From NCBI GenBank assembly GCA_032718475.1, contig JAUCBJ010000101.1, positions 1 through 25,649 of the forward strand: 25,649 nucleotides of DNA. The letters run 5' to 3'. The stretch is from Nemertoderma westbladi (Eukaryota > Xenacoelomorpha > Nemertodermatida > Nemertodermatidae). Shown one piece after another: positions 18,086 through 25,649 of the stretch. The position numbers were made by a program, and so were the translations under genes. How positions within the stretch are numbered: position 1 is the first letter of the stretch; the number at the start of each line of letters is the position of its first letter. The notes under the pieces are model-generated. The model made no database searches and was not told the DNA's origin. It worked only from the letters and a program-made list of their open reading frames with translations.

Positions 18086-18889
18086 TTTTAACATCAAATA
18101 ATAAAATTCACGGGAATAAATTTAAATTCATATTTTAAATGAATTTCATAAATTGTCATTTTGTACAATTTATAACATTCCCAAAATTCCATTAATTAAT
18201 AGATCATGGGAGCGGAGATTCATCCTATTAAGTGTATTAGAGTGCGAGAATCTCCAACATATAGTCAATAGCCGATAAAATTAATAAAATCATGCATAAA
18301 GAGGATATTGACAACTAAAGAATTATTATTAAATAGCATCCCAGATCTGTATGCATGAGAATTACCCTAATTCTACCGCTAGCATTCCATAATGTCACCA
18401 TAGCAACACCCACGCTAGAATTAGAAGCAAGTTAAAAGAACAATAGAAAGCTTGTCCCATTGCATAGCATAGAGAATATAGCACACTGCTAGTATCCAAG
18501 GATACACAGTAATAACGTGACATTCTGGAAGGCACTGACTAACGGACAAGTGGCCTGTATGTGTGCAGTTGGTGACAGTTGTGTGGAATTTGTGCGTTTA
18601 TAGGTGAATGTTACTGCTAAATTATGTTTACAGTAGCTAGTCGCAATTGTAAAAGTAGCCCAACTCTCCTATAGAAAGAACCTAAGTGGATCCAAGCCTT
18701 TGGGACGGACAGTGGAGTGACTTGTGCCGGTTATCGTTGTCGTGCTGTTGCTACATGTTGGCGTAAACACCGCGACGACGGTACATCGGCGCTGAGAATC
18801 CCACTGTCCGGGGGCAAAGAGAAGTAGGCAGCGACGCCCGCTCGCCTAAATATAAACTTATTTGATATTAATAAACTCAGATAGCAGAT
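18086..18889 (+). other. Upstream region of the 1417-codon ORF
   Basis: No gene found. The last 250 bases become GC-richer (CGCGACGACGG, GGCAGCGACGCC). TATAAA at 18851-18856 lies only 34 bases before the start codon, so it would give a very short leader if used. A longer leader or an LTR cannot be excluded. Confidence 0.4.
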
Positions 18890-21800
18890 ATGACGGAGTT
18901 GATAGAAGATGATCTTGGTATTAGGGAGCGATATACTCTACCTTTACAAGCATTTGTGGATAGCTTAATACGCGGTGAAGCCGATCCAACCATTACGGAG
19001 GACGATGGTCGTTATATCGAACCGCCGATGTCCCAAGAGCAACTCGCGCGTGAATTGGACTATCGAAAATTCACCACTCGTTATACGAATCGTAATGGTA
19101 CGTATATGGACTTCTTAACGACCGGCCATCCTATCGATTTACATGATACGGACGATGTAGATACAGAGAGGGAAATGGTTCTATTTAAATATCATACCCA
19201 GCGGAGTCGTAACGATAAACCGAGAATAGATCACGAAAATTCTATTCGTAATAAACTGGAAAGAGAAAACATTGAAGAACCGGATAAACGTATCGACTTC
19301 AACGAATACCTAGAATTTTTGAGAGAAACCTATCTCAACATCGCTAGTCAGCAGAACTTAGAGACTCGATATCCTCAAGGCATACACCACGACCCTGTGG
19401 TAGAACTCAAACGGCTCTATTTCACTATGATGTATCTTACCGCCGATCGTCCCCTACCTGTTATCCCGGATAGTTTTGAACAAATGGAAGAATATTGCAA
19501 AACTGGAGAACGTTCACCCGCGTTTCCTCTACAGGACGTACGTCTTTGGTATTATTGTGACGAATGCCCTAGACCCAACCAACAAACTGAAAGACACAAA
19601 CATCCGCGGAGACGTTGCGCTAAACATAGTTTTACGCGTTACACTTACGGGAGTTTCGAGCGAAACCTGTTCGACATACCACCCACGATCGCTCGTCTTA
19701 AACGATCACTGAATAAACCCATGATCAGAGTTCCGGAATACTCGGTCAGGCCTCCTCATTCCCTAGTGAGACCTCAAACTCTTGATCCTAACAGTATCAC
19801 TGATCCTCCCGAACTATATTCCTTGTTCAAAGACTTAGTGTTACCCGAACAATTAATCGGTGGTGCTCCGGTAGTGGGTTCGTTAGACATCCGCCCATCC
19901 TACTTAGCCGGATTGGGACGCGGTCAGCTAATATCGCCCTTTGATCCTTACAATCCTCCAGGATTAAACCCGATGCAACCCGCCACGGAAGTCGAGGAGA
20001 GCGTTATAAGAAACGCTTTAGACGCCATTCGACAGAAAATCGGAAAGGGAACACAAGATTGTTTAGAGAAACGTAAACTACAGCAACAAGTACAATCGGT
20101 GAAGGAGTTAGCCTTGCCACAGTTCGATAGAGAAATCCAAAACCTCGAGGAAGACATCGAGCTTGGATGCACGTATTCTCTACAAGAATTTTTAGATGAA
20201 CGCTTACAGAGACAAGCGGAAGAAATTCTACTCGAGGAGAAACACACGAAACTGGAAGAGAGAGAAGAAGCCGCTTTAGCCCAACCGGAAGCTCAAATCC
20301 TCATGACGGACCTCTACTCTAAAACCATTCGTCATCCCTCGATGATTCCACATTTCGGGGACAAGCTCTTCGCGACGATACAACCTCAACCGGTTGATAT
20401 CAGTACAGGATCGCAAAATCTTATCGCTGACGCCCCTATGTTACAGCGTCCGCCGATCGAGGCCGCTTGTGTTGACGGTATACTCGTTGAACCTCCGGAC
20501 AATCGAGCGGATCTTGTCCGTCGTATGGTACACGATGTCAACATACGCGCTAGACCCTTACAGAACTCGTTTTATGGGATCAAAGACCACCCTTATTACG
20601 TTAATCTGACTCAATATTATATGGTAAAACCAGAAGACCCGACACATAATTTAAAGTTTCTACCACTGATAAATCCTCTAGACATTGTCGAACTCGAACA
20701 ATTGCAGAAACATCTGGATCAGTTAGTAAAGGTAAACTCATTTAGAAAACCATATAACATTTCTCGAATCGAGAAAGATATAGAACCTCCTTATAATCTC
20801 GATGGATTTATTAAAACTCGATTAGTCCATTGGAATCTAGATGTATTATTTGAAGAGGAGAAAATACAAAGATATGGAAATGTGGAGACGTATACCACTC
20901 GGCATATGAAGTATAGTGATCTCCCCGACGCTAACCAATGCGCCACCTTGTGGCATCCAGTAGGGATGACCCTAGAGAACGCCACCAAGGAGTGGAATGA
21001 AACTCTTAATGTTATTGAGATGTATGGAGTTGTCACCTACGATAATGAAGGTAGCGTTCCGGTCGGAGAACTAGGAACTACGCGCATGATCCACATACGC
21101 GGATTAGCTGGTTCTACCCACGTGTTTACTCGAGCATGTTCCGACGTGATTGATTATTCTTTTGAAACTCTCACCGAAACACAAAAGAATCTCCGACATG
21201 GACAATTCGAACTCGCGCAGCGTTACGTCATTGACACCGAACGCAAACCGGCCATGGGCATCGATGGATCGATGTTACCCCAGCCCGTACTCGAGATGTT
21301 GTTCAACGAAAGAATCCTTAAAATCGGCTCAGCTGTTTATGGAGATCTCCAAAACGACTTTCGGAATATGGAGAACATTCCATACCCTTTCGTTGATACT
21401 CAGCTGATTGCTCCCTGGGCAGAAGGTCGAGGTTTCTTCCGCACCATGTATGCTAATACGTCTAGCAACATTACCAAGGTGCAACGAACTTCCATCGGAC
21501 ATCTTGCCTTTCAGGAATACGGATGGAATTTCAAAGTCGGAAATCCCATTAACTATCAACAAGTATACGGAGATCATTATTCTCGCTTGTACTTTGATGG
21601 ACCATTAACCGCACCTGGCGCCGTGTATAGCTTCATGAGTGTTCCACTCCGTCCCTCCTTAGCTATATACACGATCTTTGAAAACACCGCACTTGCCGGT
21701 TGGCTAGCCGATGTGTGCAGTCGTACTATACGCGCCCATCCATTAATACTTGGGACCAAACTCGCTAAGCTAGATGAACATAATAAATTCATCTGTTTTG

Positions 21801-23143
21801 AATGTTTCCGGCGATTTTTAACCCCGTTCCGCAACGTGGATAGCCAATTTAAAGACCGCGCTTTGACCAAGCTCAGCCTAAGAAACTCAGCTGCAGAGAA
21901 GTTGGATAGCGCTGGATTCGCCGTTTTCCAAGAGATTTGTATATCGAACTTGCACTCCTCTGTTATACAAAGACCTCGAATCCCCACAGGTTATTCTGTC
22001 GTGGAAATTCAGACAATAGGTCCACCTGAAGAGACAGACGCGCCCACTTCAGCTATGCACTTGGAAGACGAACCAATATGTCTAGAATCTGAAGAGATTC
22101 AGCCTATCGCGCCCCGGAACAGCGACAACGATTACATCATAGAATGGTATCAAGGTCCACAGTGTCTCACTGCGTACGATTATCGACATGCCAACTATGT
22201 TTCCCGGCAACGTTGTCGGTTATGCGCATCGAGAGACCACGATACGCCCATGGACACCAACGTCCGCTGTTCCTATTTCCAAGAACAACCGACTATGGAA
22301 ATTTATTGCGCATATTGCAGACTCAATAACTTGCATATCTTTGCGGTTTGCCCTCAATTTATGACTCAATGTCACCATTGTCAACTAAAGGGACATGCCA
22401 GTTTCGATTGCCCTTTTAATCACGATTTGGAAAGCGTAGATGAAATGATCACACTACGTTACATCAGAGCTTGGGAAGCGAACGCTGATTTACATTGTGA
22501 TTCGCGCCATCGCTATTATCCCGGACGCGCTTACGAAGGAGTTTATGCGTTCCATCCTTATCTATTCGCTTCGGTTGAACAGAAATCACGCATATCAAGT
22601 TACGAGCTACTGAAGCGCGTCGGAGAATGTATTTCAACCAAATTCGTACGCAAATTTCTCAGGAGTGTTAATCCTAGCGACCTTCATTCCTATAACTTAA
22701 TCAATTATATCTGTCAGGATCCGGACTATGGAGACTTGTTTGTTAACTCACACCCCGAGTTACAGGAAGTATATCGACGGCCTTACGAATACCGAGCACG
22801 CGAACGCGAGTTGGAAAGGACCATTAAACCCCGGAGGTTTCTAACTGCCTATGGTCCACCCACGGCCCTCATTCAGACCACTCGTAAAGGACCCGTAAGA
22901 GCGGCTGTCTTGAAACGAGCTCTCAAAGCCGTTAGACCTCTCTCCCCTGACGATGATGTCAATCAACCCGGTACTTCGACTGGCGGATACACCGACCATA
23001 ATCCTACACCCTCTGATGCAATCATATTGCACCCTTCACCCAGGAGTTATAGCCCTCCTTGTAAAGTGGCTCGCCCCAAAGAGAAAAGGACTCTGGCTAG
23101 CTTTAAAAAACTGCGTAAACGCCGTCCACGCAAGAAAGACTAA
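18890..23143 (+). CDS. Unrecognised 1417-residue intronless protein with zinc-knuckle cluster and basic tail
   Basis: The frame is uninterrupted over 4254 bp from ATG (G at -3). I recognise no family over most of it. The N-terminal third is acidic and Tyr/Arg/Pro-rich, with a Cys/His group C223, C226, C243, H246 among basic residues. A charged, probably coiled-coil stretch spans about 367-466. Residues about 500-1080 look like a folded globular region without a known motif. Near the C terminus are three knuckle-like motifs: C1109, C1112, H1117, C1127; C1140, C1143, H1149, C1154; and a canonical CX2CX4HX4C at C1161, C1164, H1169, C1174. A Ser/Pro linker and a Lys/Arg tail (FKKLRKRRPRKKD) end it, as expected for nucleic-acid binding or nuclear import. 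The layout (large body, coiled coil, knuckles, basic end) recalls a Gag-like protein, but no protease, polymerase or integrase follows. It could be a Gag-only element, a domesticated gag, or a host gene. Confidence 0.8.
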   Translation: MTELIEDDLGIRERYTLPLQAFVDSLIRGEADPTITEDDGRYIEPPMSQEQLARELDYRKFTTRYTNRNGTYMDFLTTGHPIDLHDTDDVDTEREMVLFKYHTQRSRNDKPRIDHENSIRNKLERENIEEPDKRIDFNEYLEFLRETYLNIASQQNLETRYPQGIHHDPVVELKRLYFTMMYLTADRPLPVIPDSFEQMEEYCKTGERSPAFPLQDVRLWYYCDECPRPNQQTERHKHPRRRCAKHSFTRYTYGSFERNLFDIPPTIARLKRSLNKPMIRVPEYSVRPPHSLVRPQTLDPNSITDPPELYSLFKDLVLPEQLIGGAPVVGSLDIRPSYLAGLGRGQLISPFDPYNPPGLNPMQPATEVEESVIRNALDAIRQKIGKGTQDCLEKRKLQQQVQSVKELALPQFDREIQNLEEDIELGCTYSLQEFLDERLQRQAEEILLEEKHTKLEEREEAALAQPEAQILMTDLYSKTIRHPSMIPHFGDKLFATIQPQPVDISTGSQNLIADAPMLQRPPIEAACVDGILVEPPDNRADLVRRMVHDVNIRARPLQNSFYGIKDHPYYVNLTQYYMVKPEDPTHNLKFLPLINPLDIVELEQLQKHLDQLVKVNSFRKPYNISRIEKDIEPPYNLDGFIKTRLVHWNLDVLFEEEKIQRYGNVETYTTRHMKYSDLPDANQCATLWHPVGMTLENATKEWNETLNVIEMYGVVTYDNEGSVPVGELGTTRMIHIRGLAGSTHVFTRACSDVIDYSFETLTETQKNLRHGQFELAQRYVIDTERKPAMGIDGSMLPQPVLEMLFNERILKIGSAVYGDLQNDFRNMENIPYPFVDTQLIAPWAEGRGFFRTMYANTSSNITKVQRTSIGHLAFQEYGWNFKVGNPINYQQVYGDHYSRLYFDGPLTAPGAVYSFMSVPLRPSLAIYTIFENTALAGWLADVCSRTIRAHPLILGTKLAKLDEHNKFICFECFRRFLTPFRNVDSQFKDRALTKLSLRNSAAEKLDSAGFAVFQEICISNLHSSVIQRPRIPTGYSVVEIQTIGPPEETDAPTSAMHLEDEPICLESEEIQPIAPRNSDNDYIIEWYQGPQCLTAYDYRHANYVSRQRCRLCASRDHDTPMDTNVRCSYFQEQPTMEIYCAYCRLNNLHIFAVCPQFMTQCHHCQLKGHASFDCPFNHDLESVDEMITLRYIRAWEANADLHCDSRHRYYPGRAYEGVYAFHPYLFASVEQKSRISSYELLKRVGECISTKFVRKFLRSVNPSDLHSYNLINYICQDPDYGDLFVNSHPELQEVYRRPYEYRARERELERTIKPRRFLTAYGPPTALIQTTRKGPVRAAVLKRALKAVRPLSPDDDVNQPGTSTGGYTDHNPTPSDAIILHPSPRSYSPPCKVARPKEKRTLASFKKLRKRRPRKKD

Positions 23144-23221
23144 CTGTTTAGAGTATTTATGTATATTAGAAACTGTGATTTTGTATATTTTATAGACTCA
23201 AATCCCATTTTCTGGGAGCGG

Positions 23222-23328
23222 TGTAAAAGCTTCTGTGGGATATAACTGGCCCCTTTGCTTCGCAATCCAGTTTCCCCCCAGGCGCTGGAATACTCTAAAA
23301 GGTTCTCTAACGGTATATATATTCCCCT
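23222..23328 (+). repeat. Structured direct repeat, copy 1
   Basis: This begins TGTAAAAGCTTCTGTGGGA, 79 bp after the stop of the large ORF. It matches 25541-25648 with two substitutions and a one-base gap. It can fold: GGGA (TAT bulge) AACTGG pairs with CCAGTT TCCC, enclosing TTGC-TTC-GCAA; a second arm pairs GGAATA with TATTCC. I did not compute folding energy. It could be an LTR end, a dispersed repeat or a shared 3' element. Confidence 0.85.
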
Positions 23329-24618
23329 CGCCCGCAAGGTACCGTTACAGGTGTTTTAACGGACATAAAAGTCATTCGTCTATATACCTGCTTTGGCGGA
23401 CATGGTAAGGCAAAAAACCCGCAATGCACCAAATACCTTTACACGGCTTGGCCTTGATGATTCAGATTGCGACATCTAGCAGCTGGTTGCTGGCATGGAA
23501 ACAGCCATTGGACGCACGGTTCTTTGTTTGGTTTGAGCCAATCAGAGCGATTTTTTCTGTCGACGTGTAGATATTCGGCCGATGATACTAGGAGTGTTCA
23601 ATCTTACGGTTTTTTCTTGATACTTTGTGTTGTTGCTATCTAGGCCAGGAACACCGGCTCTAGAGTCAATTCGTTTTTCATACTTTAGGAGAAACATTAG
23701 TAGGCTTAAATTATAAAGCGTATAACTGTTATCAATTCAATTCACACATTACTTATCTTATCATAACAACTGATCGCAATTCAGTTTTACTTTATCGGTT
23801 CAATATACATTATTATACTGCTATTTACTATTGTTTGGTTGAATATTATTTGGAGAACATTTATAAAGAACCCAAATTTCCCAATTTTCTTGATACACTA
23901 CAGGTTAGAGAGACGGGTTATATATAGCGATTGCGACTTATATTGTTGTGGTTTGTAGTGAATTTAATGCTATTTGGTAAGCCCTACATGAGTCAATTGC
24001 TGTTCGCTTTATATATGATAAAATTCATTGACGGTCGGCAAATTAGTGAGCAGTATTGTGTGTTACCGGTAGTGTGCCTGATGGTGATTGATAACTAAGC
24101 ATTTCCTAAAGAATGCGCCTCATACGTGAATTATAAGCCTTACCGACTTACCGTTGTGATTAGTATAAGTCATATCTCTGTTTACCTAGATAGAGCGCCA
24201 CGTCCTAAAGGGACTGTTAATATTTCCCGAAATAATATTAGTCAGAAATTATTTATTAACGATCAATCGAATAATACAGTAAGCTTACACTGCAATAATA
24301 ATCTAAGCCCTCAGAATCCAGTCTCCCGGGTATATCCAGCGGGTGAATGGACGCGCACTAGGCTGGCTTCTGCTAATGTTGTGTTTATTGGTATTAAATA
24401 TTTGTCATCTTCTAAAGTCTATTTATAAACCAAAAGACATATAAATTTTGGCAGGTTAAACTGCTAAAGGTCTTCAAAAGCGCGTACAACTACCCAGTTC
24501 AGCACTATCACGGGAACTTGTATATTCTTGCTGCCTGTTGAAATGGAGATGGATGCAGACCGAAATATTTATTTTAACGGTTGTACTACTGTATTAGGCC
24601 TAATATTGCTTAGTCAAA
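23329..24618. other. Non-coding region between structured repeat and Myb/SANT pseudogene
   Basis: No supported gene. A CCAAT box lies at 23539-23543 and a TATATATAG-type box near 23919-23927; both could belong to a promoter for the downstream gene. A 100-codon frame at 24126-24428 starts with GTG and has no recognisable features, so I do not call it. Confidence 0.4.
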
Positions 24619-25389
24619 GCAGAAGAGCCGAAAAAGGTCGAAAAATTAGACAGTGAATGACGCCTGTCAGCTCGTAACAGTGTACGAGAAGTACCATGGC
24701 CTCGTTAGTGGTTCTTTTAATAAAACGAAAAACATAACTCCGGAATCGAAGGAGCGTGCATGGCAGGTCATGCTAAATCGATTTAACGCTTCGGGGGTCG
24801 AGGCTCCTCGATCGAAAGACGAACTAATTAAAAAGATAGAAAACACAAAACAAGTTGTTCGCACTAAAATACCATCGAACCGGAGGTGGACCACCGGTTC
24901 CGCAACCCCCCGTTTATGTCATGAAGATGTTCGTAATAATTCACGGTTCAAGTGGCGATGTTATTTTTGGTATAGGATCTGGGGCGGAGTGTGGTGGATC
25001 TAGCACTACTGGTAATGATATTCGCGGAAAATAAAATATTCCGATACCTCCAGCCCAGCACCAGTTAGTACAGGAACCGATCCTGGTAGATCGATCATAG
25101 ATCACTCATCCGAATCTTTGCGGCCAAATGCATTTGTGCCACCAGGGTCAAATCGACGGAGACTGCTCTAGATGTTCAATTGGTTCAACAGCAGTTGTTA
25201 ATGGTAAAAGAAAACCGGTATTTAATTTACGTTAAGAAATTAAACGCCATAGAAGAGATGAGACGATTGAATCTTCTGGTTCCAGATCCTCAAATGTTTA
25301 CGTTGGATGCTTCAGCTGTTGAGACTTCAGGAGTTGGAGATGAAGATAACGGATGTAGGCCAATACTAGAGGAACCTCCAGTTATCTAA
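24619..25389 (+). pseudogene. Decayed Myb/SANT (zeste-like) DNA-binding protein gene
   Basis: Proteins of this type carry an N-terminal Myb/SANT-like DNA-binding domain and often a C-terminal coiled coil. They occur as host regulators and as accessory proteins of Harbinger transposons. Here a Myb/SANT-like block (LVTVYEKYHGLV, then ESKERAWQVMLNRFNASG and DELIKKIENTK) is in one frame from about 24656 to 24870. The typical following motif RTGGGPPVPQPP is one frame over, from about 24874 to a stop near 25034. A helical C-terminal part (VQLVQQQLLMVKEN, KKLNAIEEMRRLNLL) is open to 25389. The frame upstream of the Myb block also breaks near 24655, and no suitable ATG is left. At least three disruptions mean a dead gene, unless undetected introns are involved. 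I see no Harbinger transposase nearby. Confidence 0.7.
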
Positions 25390-25471
25390 ATTGGCAATAA
25401 TGCCGAGGTAATGTTTGTTGACAACAACCTGGCTCGAAACATTCTTCATCAGATTACTTTGTTAAATGATA

Positions 25472-25477
25472 AATAAA
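25472..25477 (+). terminator. Possible polyadenylation signal
   Basis: AATAAA lies 83 bases after the Myb/SANT frame ends, followed by T-rich sequence. The second structured repeat starts 64 bases further on, so that copy would lie outside the mature transcript if this signal is used. Confidence 0.4.
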
Positions 25478-25540
25478 CTGAGTATTTTTTTTAATAATAT
25501 GCAATTAAATAATATCAAAGTATTTACTGTTCAAAATAAT

Positions 25541-25649
25541 TGTAAAAGCTTCTGTGGGATATAACTGGCCCCTTTGCTTCGCAATCCAGTTTCCCCCTAG
25601 GCGCTGGAATACTCTAAAAGGGTTCTCTAACTGTATATATATTCCCCTT
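25541..25649 (+). repeat. Structured direct repeat, copy 2, cut by the window end
   Basis: Same sequence as 23222-23328, again starting TGTAAAAGCTTCTGTGG and keeping both predicted stems. One extra G lies in the CTAAAAGGG run. It runs off the window, so its full length is unknown. The two copies are 2319 bp apart in direct orientation. Confidence 0.85.

Noticed and set aside
18360-18425. Imperfect inverted repeat CTAATTCTA / TAGAATTAG
   Set aside because: Only nine bases match, with no target duplication or wider structure; could be chance in AT-rich DNA.

Overview
This window reads as a gene-poor, transposon-rich piece of an animal genome, most likely an invertebrate. The main contents are eukaryotic mobile elements: a Penelope-like retroelement, a P-element/THAP-type DNA transposon and the 5' half of a BEL/Pao LTR retrotransposon. 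Around them are long intronless reading frames, a microsatellite, a tRNA-derived repeat and AT-rich palindromes. No bacterial operon structure, rRNA or CRISPR is visible. The species cannot be fixed from sequence alone.

Layout. (1) Positions 1-8648 hold a Penelope-like element (PLE) on the + strand. It has one intact 1101-codon ORF (3697-7002) with reverse transcriptase and a C-terminal GIY-YIG endonuclease, flanked by long direct repeats (pLTRs). I compared the two pLTRs base by base and found 1 mismatch in 1343 bp, so the copy is very young. (2) A 2394-bp P-type DNA transposon (930-3323) sits in the left pLTR, with 61-bp inverted ends and a perfect 8-bp target duplication. The right pLTR preserves the empty site. 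Its transposase gene is deleted and frameshifted. (3) The right end of the PLE (8648) abuts a minus-strand BEL/Pao gag-protease ORF (12624 down to 8649), cut in the protease domain. The ORF takes its last few codons and its stop from antisense PLE DNA. (4) Positions 12.6-15.3 kb hold BEL leader or flanking DNA without convincing genes, a minus-strand promoter-like cluster and a tRNA-derived repeat. (5) Positions 15.3-16.85 kb hold an unrecognised, frameshifted ORF that runs into a roughly 240-bp CTGTGG microsatellite. (6) Positions 16.9-18.9 kb are non-coding with strong palindromes and a 162-165-bp duplicated motif. (7) Positions 18890-23143 hold an intact, unrecognised 1417-codon ORF with three C-terminal zinc-knuckle-like motifs and a basic tail. 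(8) Positions 23.1-25.6 kb hold a decayed Myb/SANT (zeste-like) gene and two near-identical copies of a roughly 108-bp sequence that can fold into stem-loops. One copy follows the 1417-codon ORF and the other follows the Myb/SANT pseudogene.

How it fits together: the left third is a nested insertion series (BEL, then PLE, then P-like). The best candidate for something undescribed is the 1417-codon ORF together with the structured repeat behind it. Next are a hammerhead-ribozyme-like motif in both PLE pLTRs and the evidence that a dead P-like copy was moved recently in trans.
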